Positions 1 through 9,812 are shown, counted from the first letter of the stretch. The stretch: DNA of 42,614 bases from Sulfuricurvum sp. (GCF_028688295.1 NZ_JAQTYM010000010.1:1-42614), one strand, 5' to 3'. Numbers and translations: made by a program. The notes: a model not told the origin generated them from the letters alone.

Positions 1-421
1 TAGCAGGAGTATCGTCGATAATTTCGGCATCAATGACATGGTCATCCTTTCGTGGTGGTGTGTAGGTATCTTGGTAGTTTTGTGAATGGTATTTTCGCGT
101 AAAACGGTTAACAATAAATTTACTCAAAAGAGAAAATTGCATCAACAAACCGATAATATCTCCCAAAAATCCTGGAAGAATCAATAAAATGGCACCAAAT
201 AGCCCCATTAAGTTACGACTAGAAAACCCTTGCATATCAATCTGCTGCATACGCAAGGCATAAACATTCTCAGCGAGGCTATGACGGAAATTCATTAAAA
301 TAAAAATCCCTAAAAATGCGCTCCCGACAATTTCAAAAAAAGTATTTAACCCTCCAATTTGCGAAGCAAGCTCTATCGTAACAAGCACTTCGATAAACAA
401 GTAGATTAAAAAATAGATCAT
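1..421 (-). CDS. FxsA family membrane protein (partial, C-terminus off the window)
   Basis: The start codon overlaps the proS stop (ATGA), so translation is probably coupled; 140 codons are visible and the frame is still open at base 1. The product begins [18 protein letters not shown] and has hydrophobic segments near residues 1-15, 28-42 and 76-95. [21 protein letters not shown] stretch about 75-95 residues in is the typical FxsA core. It is followed by a charged tail. FxsA proteins are small inner-membrane proteins; the E. coli member is known for relieving phage T7 exclusion by the F plasmid, and the normal role is unclear. It is the last visible gene of the ispB-hemA-proS operon. The family call rests on pattern recognition of the LPGFLGD core. 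Confidence 0.75.
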   Translation of the reverse strand, partial: MIYFLIYLFIEVLVTIELASQIGGLNTFFEIVGSAFLGIFILMNFRHSLAENVYALRMQQIDMQGFSSRNLMGLFGAILLILPGFLGDIIGLLMQFSLLSKFIVNRFTRKYHSQNYQDTYTPPRKDDHVIDAEIIDDTPA

Positions 422-2121
422 TGGCAAAGCTCTTTAATTTTGTTTAACACATCTGATGCATCCACACTAATTATCTCACACGTTTTTCGAATCATAATTT
501 GAACCAAACCGTTATCAAGCTCTTTTCCGACAATCACCGTATACGGAAATCCGATCAATTCAGCATCCGACATTTTAAATCCGAATCGCTCTTTTCGATC
601 ATCCAACATCGCTTCAATACCGTTACTTTGCAATGCAGTATAAAGTTCTTCGGCATACGCTAGATGTGATTCTTCTTTAATATTGGAAACCATGACATTC
701 ACCATATATGGAGCCGTTGCGTGAGTCCAGATACACCCTTTTTCATCGTGATGCTGTTCGATCACCGCAGCGACAAGACGGCTAACACCCATCCCATACG
801 TTCCCATGATAAACGGCTGAGCACGCCCGTTTTCATCCAAAAATTCTGCTTTGAGCGGTGCCGAGTAAACGGTGCCAAGTTTGAAGATATGCCCTACTTC
901 GATCCCTTTGGTATGGAGGATTTTACCCTCACAGTGAGGACAACCATCCCCCTCTTGAACACTGACGAGATCGGCAAAATGAGCCTCATTCATAACACTT
1001 AGATCCACACCGACGAAATGGTAATCGGCTTCGTTTGCACCGCAGATCATTGTCGTTGCACCTTTGGTATCATTATCCATCACGATACGAATTTTATCCT
1101 GATCGATCGGTCCGATAAATCCAGGAATCAGTCCGATTTCGATCAACTCCGCTTCCGTCGCATCCACCAGATCGATCGCCCCGACACTGTTACGCGCTTT
1201 GACTTCTTGAAGTTCATCACATCCTCGAATAAAGAAACAGACGAGTTCTGAGCTCTCTGTATAAACAGCGCGCTGAACGACCGCTTTGAGGGTATAGTAC
1301 GGATCAACATGGAAAAAATTACTCAAATCTTCAATCGATTTGATAGCAGGTGTTTTGAAACGGGCGAAATCGGCGCTCGGTGCTTCTGGAACACTACTAC
1401 GAGGTGCACGGCGTGCCGCTTCAACATTGGCACCGTATTCGCAACTGTCACACACCGCGAGGGTATCCTCACCGCTTCCGGCTAATACCATCAACTCTTT
1501 TGACCCCGTACCCCCAATGGCACCGCTGTCGGCTTCAACAACACGAAACGCGAGACCCAAACGCTCCAAAATACGTTTGTATGCCGCTTCCATCGCATCA
1601 AATTCACGATCCAAATCTTCGGTGCTTGAGTGGAAACTATACCCGTCTTTCATCACAAACTCTCGTCCGCGCATCAAACCAAAGCGGGGACGTGCTTCAT
1701 CACGGAATTTGGTTTTGATCTGATAGAGGTTGATAGGGAGTTGTTTGTAACTCGTAACACGGTTACGGACGATGTTTACCATCATCTCCTCATGGGTCGG
1801 CCCGAGGACAAAAAGGTTCTCTTTACGGTCTCGGAAACGGAGAAGCTCTTTACCGAATTTCTCGATCCGTCCGCTCTCTTGCCACAATTCCGCAGGGGTT
1901 ACGAAACTAAGATCAACCTCTTGTGCGTCACACGCCGCCATCTCTTCATTGATAATGTTTTCGATTTTACGAAGTACCCGTTTTCCCATCGGTAAAAAAT
2001 TATACAACCCTGCCGCTACCTGCGTCACAAATCCTGCACGCGAAAGATAGATATGGCTTGGAAGCTGCGCATCTTTTGGAGCTTCTTTGGTGGTTGGGAT
2101 ATAGGCTTTACTAAAACGCAT
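418..2121 (-). CDS. proS: Prolyl-tRNA synthetase
   Basis: Cytoplasmic class II aminoacyl-tRNA synthetase that charges tRNA-Pro with proline. The 567 residues match the bacterial long form. The N-terminal catalytic core contains class II motif 2 at about 139-155 ([18 protein letters not shown]). An inserted YbaK-like editing domain that clears mischarged Ala-tRNA-Pro lies at about 230-390. Motif 3 ([17 protein letters not shown]) follows at about 440, and the C-terminus is an anticodon-binding domain. The start overlaps the hemA stop by one base (TAATG), and the stop overlaps the fxsA-like start by four. Translational coupling along the operon is therefore likely. No key motif is missing. Confidence 0.98.
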   Translation of the reverse strand: MRFSKAYIPTTKEAPKDAQLPSHIYLSRAGFVTQVAAGLYNFLPMGKRVLRKIENIINEEMAACDAQEVDLSFVTPAELWQESGRIEKFGKELLRFRDRKENLFVLGPTHEEMMVNIVRNRVTSYKQLPINLYQIKTKFRDEARPRFGLMRGREFVMKDGYSFHSSTEDLDREFDAMEAAYKRILERLGLAFRVVEADSGAIGGTGSKELMVLAGSGEDTLAVCDSCEYGANVEAARRAPRSSVPEAPSADFARFKTPAIKSIEDLSNFFHVDPYYTLKAVVQRAVYTESSELVCFFIRGCDELQEVKARNSVGAIDLVDATEAELIEIGLIPGFIGPIDQDKIRIVMDNDTKGATTMICGANEADYHFVGVDLSVMNEAHFADLVSVQEGDGCPHCEGKILHTKGIEVGHIFKLGTVYSAPLKAEFLDENGRAQPFIMGTYGMGVSRLVAAVIEQHHDEKGCIWTHATAPYMVNVMVSNIKEESHLAYAEELYTALQSNGIEAMLDDRKERFGFKMSDAELIGFPYTVIVGKELDNGLVQIMIRKTCEIISVDASDVLNKIKELCQ

Positions 2122-3413
2122 TATTTTCCTTTAGGGTAATAGGTACAGGAGTTTTGGGATAAGTCATCCCCCTCTTCCTGATTCATTAAAAAACTCATCG
2201 ACTCGATCAGGGCATCAACACGCATCGGATCAGAACCATCACGCATCCTCTCAGCAAATGGGTGTAAAAACCGCTTTAGCGCTTGATGTGTTGCTTTTTG
2301 GAGAGCGTGCTCAAATTCTTTGGGAATATACCTATTTTCAATCACGCGTGTCGCTTCCAAAAATGCAGCATCAGAAGCTCGAAGATACATATTCTTGATA
2401 AGAGGTTCAACCGAGAGCATTTTGAGCCACTCGAAAAATAAATTCACATGCCGGCGAATAATAACGTAAGAAAGTTTTGCTTCATCCTCACGCAAAGCGA
2501 TATTTTCACTGACAATCTCTTTGAGATCATCAACATAAAAAAGACGAATTGACCAAAGTTCGCTATCACACTCGATATCTCGGGGAACTGCCATATCAAA
2601 CCAAAAACGATCAAATGAAGTTGGTTTAATCATCTCATCCGTAATAATTGGACTAATCGACCCTGTTGCCGTAAAAAGTAACTCATTTTCATTAATCGCA
2701 TAAGCGATCTCATCGAATGATCGTACCCGTGCATTGCACTCTTGCGCAATTGCTTCAGCTTTCTCAAAAGTTCGGTTCATAACCGTCACATCTACACCTT
2801 GAGCACTAAGGTGCTTACAGGTAATCACCGACATCTCTCCTGAACCTATGACCAGTGCTTTTTTGCCTCGAACATCTCCCACCGATTCTTTCACTTGAGC
2901 AATTGCTACACTAGCAACAGAAACAGGTTTGGAAGAAATATTGGTAGCATTACGTACTTCTGCCGCGCATTTAAATGCATAATTCATTGCACGCGAAATT
3001 TTTTGAGCTGAGTAACCATTATCCTGTGAGAGTTTGAACGCATCTTTAAGCTGTCCGGAGATTTGCGTCTCCCCGACCACCATAGAATCAAGTGAACTTG
3101 CCACACTGAAAAGATGATGAATCCCCCCCTCATCATCAAAAATATCAGCACGCTCATGCAACTCTTGGGGAGTGAGACCTGAATGCTGTGCTAAAAGAGA
3201 AAAAAGAGCTTCATTGGCTCCATTCGTATCGTTACAACTGCAAAAAAACTCGACACGATTGCATGTAGAGAGAACCATCGATTCACTAATAAAAGGGGTC
3301 TCATTTAAACGTTTCATAGCATTTAACTGCGCAGTATCATCCACAAATGCAAGTTTTTCCCGTATGGCCAAGGTTGAGTTTTTATGTGAAAAGCTGACAA
3401 TCAAATAGTGCAT
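2121..3413 (-). CDS. hemA: Glutamyl-tRNA reductase
   Basis: Reduces glutamyl-tRNA with NADPH to glutamate-1-semialdehyde, the first committed step of C5-pathway tetrapyrrole (heme) synthesis. The 430 residues include the catalytic cysteine C51 in STCNRVEFF, the GETQI segment at 114-118 and the Rossmann motif GSGEMS at 190-195. A helical dimerisation domain forms the last third. It overlaps by one base with both neighbours (TAATG at each junction): the polyprenyl synthase upstream and proS downstream. Placement next to tRNA charging and quinone-tail synthesis suggests a respiratory-cofactor/translation operon (inference). Confidence 0.98.
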   Translation of the reverse strand: MHYLIVSFSHKNSTLAIREKLAFVDDTAQLNAMKRLNETPFISESMVLSTCNRVEFFCSCNDTNGANEALFSLLAQHSGLTPQELHERADIFDDEGGIHHLFSVASSLDSMVVGETQISGQLKDAFKLSQDNGYSAQKISRAMNYAFKCAAEVRNATNISSKPVSVASVAIAQVKESVGDVRGKKALVIGSGEMSVITCKHLSAQGVDVTVMNRTFEKAEAIAQECNARVRSFDEIAYAINENELLFTATGSISPIITDEMIKPTSFDRFWFDMAVPRDIECDSELWSIRLFYVDDLKEIVSENIALREDEAKLSYVIIRRHVNLFFEWLKMLSVEPLIKNMYLRASDAAFLEATRVIENRYIPKEFEHALQKATHQALKRFLHPFAERMRDGSDPMRVDALIESMSFLMNQEEGDDLSQNSCTYYPKGK

Positions 3414-4315
3414 TAATGGCTTCTTCTGATCACGGTTTCAATGATGGAACGCAAAGCAATATCTTCACCGACAGCATTGATCGCTTCATCGCACAACATA
3501 CGTGCATGAGTATAGGAGTTTTCAATGATACTGAACGTATCCATTTTTGTACGAATCCATTTTTTTTCACTCTCATCCAGTACTTTAGCGTGATACCTGA
3601 TAAGACGCTCTTTTTCATGTGTATCGAGTCGTTCAAACAAATCAATGTATGGAAGTGTCACTTTCCCCTCAGAAAAATCATTAAGCGATGGCTTACCAAG
3701 AGTTGCTTCATCAGACGTAATGTCGAGGATATCATCAACGATTTGAAAAGCAAGTCCAAGATTTTTACCGTACGTTGCATGTGCATCCGCGTCTTTGCCT
3801 GCTAGTATTGCCGCACCATAAGCACACGCCTCAATCAACGTGGCAGTTTTCAGATACAGCATTTTGAGATAAAGCTCACGATCACTGTTAAAAGACTCTG
3901 CCATCCCTACGTCCATCATCTCTCCAATTGAGAGACGAGTAACCGATTCAGCTACAGTGCGGGCAATGCGTGAATCAAAAGAAGTAAGTTCACTAAACGC
4001 TTTAGAATAGAGAATATCCCCAAGCATAATGGCGGTTTTTGAGCCATGCGTTGCATTGATCGAGGGGACACCTCGACGCAATTGTGCCTCATCGATAACA
4101 TCATCATGCAGTAAACTTGCCGCGTGAATCAGCTCAACAATCGCCCCTAATAACGGTGCTTGAGGAGCCGATGGTGCAATGGTTAAAATAAGCCGCGCAC
4201 GTAAACGTTTGCCACCGGAAAGTTTTTGGAACAGTTCCATAGCCTGAGGATAATCAACCTCATTAACAAGTTTAGCAATAAGATTTTCTACAATTTCTAA
4301 CATTCCATCAATCAC
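3413..4315 (-). CDS. Long-chain polyprenyl diphosphate synthase (quinone side chain)
   Basis: Trans-isoprenyl diphosphate synthase that extends farnesyl/geranyl diphosphate with IPP to the long isoprenoid tail used for menaquinone. The all-helical fold is indicated by the two aspartate-rich motifs, DDVID at 71-75 (in SLLHDDVIDEA) and DDILD at 194-198 (in FQIVDDILDIT), plus GGKRLRARL near 34-42. The 300 residues are slightly short for IspB-type enzymes. The first DDxxD motif is preceded by small or hydrophobic residues (AASLLH), which fits a long-chain product, but chain length cannot be read from sequence. The start overlaps the upstream gene's stop (ATGA) and the stop overlaps hemA. It is IspB-like; a heptaprenyl or hexaprenyl product is possible. 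Confidence 0.92.
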   Translation of the reverse strand: MIDGMLEIVENLIAKLVNEVDYPQAMELFQKLSGGKRLRARLILTIAPSAPQAPLLGAIVELIHAASLLHDDVIDEAQLRRGVPSINATHGSKTAIMLGDILYSKAFSELTSFDSRIARTVAESVTRLSIGEMMDVGMAESFNSDRELYLKMLYLKTATLIEACAYGAAILAGKDADAHATYGKNLGLAFQIVDDILDITSDEATLGKPSLNDFSEGKVTLPYIDLFERLDTHEKERLIRYHAKVLDESEKKWIRTKMDTFSIIENSYTHARMLCDEAINAVGEDIALRSIIETVIRRSH

Positions 4316-4722
4316 TTCTGAGTTAAATAATCCAAAACAATTCGTTTTTCTGTATCAATTAAAAAAAGATCCATTTGCGCGGTTGCATTGGCTTCATCAA
4401 ATTTTTTAAAAAGAACAATTACATACGGTATATCTTTATGACTCCGCTTAGCGGGTAAAAGAACTTTTCGAAAGCTTTTATTGGCATGAGTAGCATACAA
4501 CATATGTTGTCCGACAAACCGATCAAAACTCTCATGTACGACTAATACTTTGTCTTTATAAAGAGTCCATCTAAAATTGAGTACCCGTTCTTGTCCCTCA
4601 CTTTTGATAAGTACTTTAACCAACTCATCTTTTTTGAGTATAAAACTTTTGCTCTCTCTCCAAGCAGCCGCATCCAAAACACTAAGTATCCCAAAGAGTA
4701 AAAATATGAAAATAAGGTTCAT
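4312..4722 (-). CDS. Small exported hypothetical protein
   Basis: The function is not recognised. The 136-residue product begins with a hydrophobic signal-like segment (MNLIFIFLLFGILSVLDAAA), followed by a soluble domain rich in basic and aromatic residues that probably folds as beta strands. I chose ATG at 4722 over the upstream GTG at 4728 because AAGAG lies 5 bases before it. It is the first gene of the operon running into the polyprenyl synthase, whose start it overlaps by four bases. This suggests a periplasmic protein co-expressed with heme and quinone precursor enzymes; no conserved catalytic pattern is visible. Confidence 0.7.
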   Translation of the reverse strand: MNLIFIFLLFGILSVLDAAAWRESKSFILKKDELVKVLIKSEGQERVLNFRWTLYKDKVLVVHESFDRFVGQHMLYATHANKSFRKVLLPAKRSHKDIPYVIVLFKKFDEANATAQMDLFLIDTEKRIVLDYLTQK

Positions 4723-4767
4723 ACACACTCTTTTCTGAAATTTCGGAACGGACGATATCTACGTCGG

Positions 4768-4813
4768 ATTATACATCGACTCGGCATAGGAACAATTTAA
4801 GTCGATGATTATA
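4768..4813 (-). promoter_or_regulatory. Candidate promoter pair with inverted-repeat operator
   Basis: On the minus strand two perfect TATAAT hexamers occur (complement of 4808-4813 and 4768-4773). One is preceded by TGG as an extended -10. A 7-bp inverted repeat, CATCGAC at 4774-4780 and GTCGATG at 4801-4807, sits between them and abuts each -10. The arrangement would serve the operon that starts at 4722 and could bind a dimeric regulator. This is inferred from sequence alone. Confidence 0.45.
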
Positions 4814-4825
4814 CCACCATAATTC

Positions 4826-7800
4826 TTATTTGATTCGATAGATAACACTATAAAGCAACGGAACATAAATAAGATTCAAAAGTGTTGCCCACGCCAAACC
4901 AAATCCAAGCGAAATCGCCATGGGTTGTAAAATTTGTGCTTGACCGCTTGCAAAAAAGATGAGAGTCGACAACCCTAATACGGTTGTGATCGAGGTCATT
5001 AAAATCGGTCGAAGACGGGTTTTTGCCATCGATATCAGTTCAGCTTTATCCCTTGCATTCTGAATAAATTGCACCATTAATAAGCCATCATTTACCACAA
5101 CTCCAACGAGTCCTACCGTGCCTATCAGGCCAGGCATGGTCATATTGAGCCCCATCAGCATGTGCCCCGCATACACCCCTAAAAGCGACAGAGGAATAAC
5201 ACTTAAAACAATCAATGATTTTATAAATGAATCGAAAAGCCACACCAACGCGATAAAAATCAGCACGATAGCCATAAGTGCGGCTTGAGACATTTCCCGT
5301 TTTGTTTTGGCATTTTCCTGCTCTTCTCCTTTGACATTAACCTTAAATCCCTCTTCCTTAAGTTTCTCGATCGTTGATGACAACGCTGACATTACCTCTG
5401 CAGAAGTAGTATGCTCTTTGTCAATAGAGGCAAAAACACTGCGAATCCGTTTGCCGTCCTCTTTGTTAAGCGTCACATACCCTCGCGTGTAAATAAAATC
5501 ACACACCTCTTGAAGTGCCACCTGCTCTGAACCTACTATAATCGGGAAATTTTCAAGCGAAGAGAGGGCATCTTTTTCTTTCCCTTCAATACGAATACGA
5601 ATCAAACCGTTTTCATTAAACATTTTAGAATATTCTGCTTTGAGATAATAGGCTCGTAACTGGGCGTTTAACATCCCCTCATCCAATCCTAACTGCTGCC
5701 CATATCCATTCACACGGAGTTTAACTTCACGCTCACCTTCATCAGCGTTATCCCCGATACTGTGGACCCCATTCACCGTTTTCAGTGAAGAGGCTAATCG
5801 ATCTACCCCATCAACCAACGCCGCATCACTCTTTCCTTCGAGTGAGATTTCAATATCATGCGCGACAACCCCTGTTCCCGGAACCGAATTAATCAGTTCT
5901 TCAAACATCTTGCGGTCTCCCAGCTTTTGTTGTGTATAAGGGTGGATAATCTTGGCAACTTCATCGGAGATACGATCCGCATCGCGTCCCCGAGTCATTC
6001 CTGAGCCATCATATTCTATACTTAAATAAGGGTTGATATAGCGATCAAAAACATTTACGGGTGAGCGTTCATGCAAATCAATAAAAATATGAAAAAGGTT
6101 ATCTCCTAGTTCTGCTTTGTTTTTTGCATCCAAACGCATACCGATGACGGAGGTGACTGACGAGACTTCATCAGGAGAAAGCTTTGCAATCAGATCTTTT
6201 TCAAGTGCCTCCACCATCGCTTCGGTTGCTTCTAAATCGTTATTAATATCCACTTTGCCGGTCACATAGACTTGGGTTACATCAAACTGCGGAAAGAGCT
6301 GAAACTTGGTGTGTTTAATAAAAAGTATTTCAATCACTATAATCACCAAAATCATTACACCTAACGTGAGTTTTGGACGGATCAAAACAAGATTAAGAAC
6401 CTTCGCAAACCACCCATACAATTTCTGCCAGATGAGATGTGAGAGGTGATCCTCTTTTCGAACTCGTAAAAAATCGTGTGCGTGCAGCGGCAAAAAATAA
6501 AACGCTTCAAACAGCGAGCTTAGCAACAATATCGTAATCATAATCGGGAGAATTTTAATAAAAGTTCCCATCTCACCGCTCATCATCAACAAGGGTAAAA
6601 AAGCAAACACGGTGGTCATGGTTGCCGCCATAACGGCTGGAAACATCTCTATGGAACCGCGAATCGTCGCTTCACGCTTGCTTAGCCCCTCTTCCATATG
6701 ACGGTAAATATTTTCCGCAACAACAATCGCTTCGTCTACTAACATTCCTAACGCGATTAATGCCCCTAATAACGAGAGCATATTAAGGCTGTAACCGATC
6801 ATTTGTGTCGCAATCAAACCGATCATGAAACTCACAGGGATTCCGATCGCAACAACCATAGCGATACCGCGATTTACGAAAATCAACATCGCGAAAAAGA
6901 CTAACACCAAACCAAAAACGATGTTTGAAAATACCGTATTCAAACGATTTTTTATCCATATTGAAGTATCGGTATAAATTTCAAATTCTAATTGGGGATA
7001 CTTCTGGTCATACCGTTCTAGTTTATGACGTATCTGCTTGACTAATTCGATGGCATTACCACTTTTTGCTTTGGTAATGTTCAGCGAAACATTTCGCATT
7101 CCATTGAAGTGGGAGAGTTCCGTACCGCTGCTCAGTTCAAAAGAGATTTTGGCAACATCCCCCAAACGGACTTGAACATTTCCGACACGAATCAAGGTAT
7201 TACGGATATTTTCAGCCTCTTTTTCCCCATTATAAGTGCTGATATAGAGATGATTTTTCGCCTCTTTGATCGTTCCAATTGGGAAAATAGAACTCAAATT
7301 TCCTAATGCTGAAACAACCTCGCTTTGATTCAATCCGTACGCTTCGACTTTTTGCGTATCCAAACGGATCACAAGTTCATCATCAGCATCCCCGCGAACC
7401 GTAATTTCACTCAAATCTTTAAGTTCTGAAAGTTCACTTTTGAGCTCTTCTGCTCGTGCCAATAAGGTTTCAGTTTTTACATCTCCCGCAATAGCGATCA
7501 ATACCAAAGGGATAGTCTCTTCATAAATCTTTGCCGTAGGTTCATTCATATCGGAGGGAAGATCACGTTTTGCAAGAGCTATGATATCTTTGACGTCGCT
7601 AAGCACTTTATTATTGTTGGAATCTGGCTTGATATCGGCAACGATAACAAACGCCCCATTTTTAATGCTCGATGTTACCTCATCAAGTTCATTAACATTT
7701 TTTAAATCGTCTTCGAGTGATTGAACCACCATTTTATCAAGTATATCCGCACTCGTTCCTGCGTACGCTCCATTAATGGTGATTTTATCCATCTGCATCG

Positions 7801-7921
7801 GCGGAAATATCTCTTTTGAGATATTAATGTACGAAAAAATCGCAACCAAAAAAATGAAAAAGAGGAAAAGATGATTTAAAAGAGGTTTATCAAGAGCGAA
7901 TTCAATAAAGCGGCGTAGCAT
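4826..7921 (-). CDS. RND-family inner-membrane transporter (AcrB-like)
   Basis: Proton-driven export permease of the resistance-nodulation-division superfamily; 1031 residues against about 1040 for AcrB. It has the usual layout: TM1 at about 15-33, a first large periplasmic loop, a TM cluster at about 335-480, a second periplasmic loop, and a C-terminal TM cluster. The proton-relay segment in TM4 reads GMLVDEAIVVAENIYRHME with D396 and E397, where AcrB has two aspartates. AGGAG lies 8 bases before the ATG. It follows the FtsL-like gene by 10 bases, so it is probably in the rsmH operon. No membrane-fusion or outer-membrane factor gene is adjacent. The substrate cannot be predicted. Confidence 0.93.
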   Translation of the reverse strand: MLRRFIEFALDKPLLNHLFLFFIFLVAIFSYINISKEIFPPMQMDKITINGAYAGTSADILDKMVVQSLEDDLKNVNELDEVTSSIKNGAFVIVADIKPDSNNNKVLSDVKDIIALAKRDLPSDMNEPTAKIYEETIPLVLIAIAGDVKTETLLARAEELKSELSELKDLSEITVRGDADDELVIRLDTQKVEAYGLNQSEVVSALGNLSSIFPIGTIKEAKNHLYISTYNGEKEAENIRNTLIRVGNVQVRLGDVAKISFELSSGTELSHFNGMRNVSLNITKAKSGNAIELVKQIRHKLERYDQKYPQLEFEIYTDTSIWIKNRLNTVFSNIVFGLVLVFFAMLIFVNRGIAMVVAIGIPVSFMIGLIATQMIGYSLNMLSLLGALIALGMLVDEAIVVAENIYRHMEEGLSKREATIRGSIEMFPAVMAATMTTVFAFLPLLMMSGEMGTFIKILPIMITILLLSSLFEAFYFLPLHAHDFLRVRKEDHLSHLIWQKLYGWFAKVLNLVLIRPKLTLGVMILVIIVIEILFIKHTKFQLFPQFDVTQVYVTGKVDINNDLEATEAMVEALEKDLIAKLSPDEVSSVTSVIGMRLDAKNKAELGDNLFHIFIDLHERSPVNVFDRYINPYLSIEYDGSGMTRGRDADRISDEVAKIIHPYTQQKLGDRKMFEELINSVPGTGVVAHDIEISLEGKSDAALVDGVDRLASSLKTVNGVHSIGDNADEGEREVKLRVNGYGQQLGLDEGMLNAQLRAYYLKAEYSKMFNENGLIRIRIEGKEKDALSSLENFPIIVGSEQVALQEVCDFIYTRGYVTLNKEDGKRIRSVFASIDKEHTTSAEVMSALSSTIEKLKEEGFKVNVKGEEQENAKTKREMSQAALMAIVLIFIALVWLFDSFIKSLIVLSVIPLSLLGVYAGHMLMGLNMTMPGLIGTVGLVGVVVNDGLLMVQFIQNARDKAELISMAKTRLRPILMTSITTVLGLSTLIFFASGQAQILQPMAISLGFGLAWATLLNLIYVPLLYSVIYRIK

Positions 7922-7931
7922 AATGTTGCTC

Positions 7932-8210
7932 CTAAAAGAGGGTATCTAACACCTGACTTTTGTATTTCATAGACTCTACTTTTGCCCGAATCAGTCGATT
8001 TTCTTCCATCAGGGCATCGTGTTCATGACTCAGAGTAGAGATTTCACGACTTTTGAAATAAATTTGTGTATTAATGAAAATTTTGGGAAAAACAATCACC
8101 AAGATCAAAAAAATGCCCACAAAAACATTTCGCAAAAAAATCGGCCCCATCGAATCATCAGGGTTGATAATAAGATGGGTCTCTTCTAAGATATCGTGTT
8201 TATCACTCAT
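7932..8210 (-). CDS. FtsL-like bitopic cell-division protein (positional candidate)
   Basis: A 92-residue protein with a short cytoplasmic N-terminus, one membrane span at about 29-47 (FVGIFLILVIVFPKIFI) and a following heptad-like coiled coil (STLSHEHDALMEENRLIRAKVESMK). This is the FtsL/DivIC architecture. FtsL bridges FtsB and FtsQ to the FtsWI septal synthase. It starts 6 bases after rsmH, exactly where ftsL lies in the classical dcw cluster (rsmH-ftsL). FtsL sequences diverge strongly, so the call depends on topology and position. There is no clear ribosome binding site, which suggests coupling to rsmH. It could instead be another septum-initiator-type protein. Confidence 0.65.
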   Translation of the reverse strand: MSDKHDILEETHLIINPDDSMGPIFLRNVFVGIFLILVIVFPKIFINTQIYFKSREISTLSHEHDALMEENRLIRAKVESMKYKSQVLDTLF

Positions 8211-8216
8211 GGGTTA

Positions 8217-9173
8217 TCAGTCTCTTCGTATTTCAAATATTCGGAGTTTTGCACTGCGGCTTCTCGAATTTGATCGCAACTCATCATCCTGCGCTGTGAG
8301 AGGTTTTTTGGTGATCACTTTTCCGATGGAATGATTGTTTCCGCAAGTACAGCGCATCGCATCATCGGGGCAAATACAATTTTTGGACCATTTGGAAAAG
8401 CGGTTTTTCACAATCCGATCTTCGAGTGAGTGGAACGTGATAATTGCCACACGCAGAGTCTTAATAGCCGATGCTTCGATCGCATCCAGTAGTCGTGTCA
8501 ACTCACCCAATTCATCATTGACTTCAATCCGAATTGCCTGCATCACCAGTGTCGAGGGGTGAATTTTTTTTCCCTTCGGCATCAGATGAAAAATCGCGTT
8601 GGAGAGCTCTTTGGCAGAACAAAACGGTCGGCGTTGCACCATCGTCTCTGCCACTTTACGGGCATTAGTCACTTCACCATATTCTCGAAGAATAGTTTCC
8701 AATCCACTTTGCGAGTACTCATTGACCACTTCATAGGCACTCAGTGGCGCATCGGGATTCATCCGCATATCGAGCGTATCACTCTCATACGAGAACCCGC
8801 GCTCGCGCTGATCGAGTTGGAGCGAGGAAACCCCGATATCGGCCAAAACGCCGCAAATTTGATCACCCTTTTCCCCCATTGCATCACGAGCAACTTCTGA
8901 GAAACGGCCTCTTCGGATATCTACACGGTTTCCATAAGAATCAAGCCGCTTGGAAGAAAAATTTATCGCCGTAGGGTCTTGATCAATTCCAATCAGGTTC
9001 AAAGCGCCGTTATTATCGAGCAATAACGAAGAGTGCCCACCGTAACCCATCGTACAATCGATAATAGTCCCCTCTTTACATACGGAAAATGCTTCAATCA
9101 CTTCACGATAAAGGACGGGGATATGGGGAGTCTCTTGCACAAAGCGGCCTTTGGGTTTTAGTCTCCTTATCAT
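8217..9173 (-). CDS. rsmH: 16S rRNA (cytosine-1402-N4)-methyltransferase
   Basis: SAM-dependent enzyme (MraW) that methylates N4 of C1402 in the ribosomal P site; 318 residues, normal length. The family hallmark HIPVLYREVIEAF lies at 17-29. The SAM loop IDCTMGYGGHSSLLL is at about 38-52, and the RmsH-type middle helical domain carries RGFSYESDTLDMRMNP. The ATG at 9173 is used here. A GTG at residue 12, with AAAGG 7 bases before it, would give a start (MQETPHIPVL) more typical of the family, so the true start is uncertain. It heads an operon with the FtsL-like protein and the RND transporter, away from ftsA-ftsZ. Confidence 0.96.
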   Translation of the reverse strand: MIRRLKPKGRFVQETPHIPVLYREVIEAFSVCKEGTIIDCTMGYGGHSSLLLDNNGALNLIGIDQDPTAINFSSKRLDSYGNRVDIRRGRFSEVARDAMGEKGDQICGVLADIGVSSLQLDQRERGFSYESDTLDMRMNPDAPLSAYEVVNEYSQSGLETILREYGEVTNARKVAETMVQRRPFCSAKELSNAIFHLMPKGKKIHPSTLVMQAIRIEVNDELGELTRLLDAIEASAIKTLRVAIITFHSLEDRIVKNRFSKWSKNCICPDDAMRCTCGNNHSIGKVITKKPLTAQDDELRSNSRSRSAKLRIFEIRRD

Positions 9174-9221
9174 AACTCACCCACTCTAACATATTGTTTA
9201 AAATATGCTAAAATCTCTTTT

Positions 9222-9812
9222 ATGGATAAACAATACGTCAAACGTCAACTCGCCACTTTTGCCCTCTCAATGTTCCGAAAAGATTTTTTCGGTATTTATC
9301 ACGGTTCTCTCTCCGCAAAACTCGATACCAATCTTTTTACGATCAATACAAAAAATGCTATTTTTGACTCCATCAGCGAAGAGAGTCTAATCGATCTTTT
9401 CTACAATAAGGATTACCGTTGGAAAGATGCCAGTATTGATGCATCTATTCATCAGGGAATTTATCGCCAAATATCGGATGCTAAATTTATCACCTTTACA
9501 ATGCCGCCGTTTACCACCGCATTTTCGCTCAATCACTCCATTATTATCCCTAAAGATTATTTCGGGTTCAAAGAGTTTGGAAAAATCCATATCTATGATC
9601 CTAAAAAATTTGAAGATTGGTACGAGCGTGCAGTAAGTGAGATCCCCCAATATTTCCAACAAAACAATACTGCAATAATGGTTATTCGCGGGTACGGGGT
9701 TTATGCCTTTAGCCGTGACATCCATACGATGGTTCGACAGCTCTCTATTTTAGAGCGAAGTTGCCGCATTTTGATGCTTGATCATTCCCAATCGCGTTTA
9801 GACATCGATTGA
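9222..9812 (+). CDS. Class II aldolase/adducin-fold protein lacking metal ligands
   Basis: The 196 residues have the class II aldolase/adducin outline: an N-terminal helix, GIYHGSLSAKLDTNLFTIN in place of the nGNlSvR loop, a central strand FITFTMPPFTTAFSL, and a C-terminal IMVIRGYGVYAFSRDIH segment with an LERSCRIL helix. In active enzymes the central strand carries H-x-H and the later loop reads NHG, which together bind zinc. Here these positions are T/M/P and RGYG, so no zinc site is visible and aldolase activity is unlikely. An extended -10 (TGCTAAAAT, 9206-9214) ends 7 bases before the ATG and no Shine-Dalgarno is present, so the message may be leaderless. Its 3' end overlaps the bioA 3' end by 15 bases, convergently. 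Confidence 0.75.
   Translation: MDKQYVKRQLATFALSMFRKDFFGIYHGSLSAKLDTNLFTINTKNAIFDSISEESLIDLFYNKDYRWKDASIDASIHQGIYRQISDAKFITFTMPPFTTAFSLNHSIIIPKDYFGFKEFGKIHIYDPKKFEDWYERAVSEIPQYFQQNNTAIMVIRGYGVYAFSRDIHTMVRQLSILERSCRILMLDHSQSRLDID

Noticed and set aside
9387-9725. 112-codon minus-strand ORF inside the aldolase-like gene
   Set aside because: Shadow of the plus-strand gene; no ribosome binding site or family resemblance.
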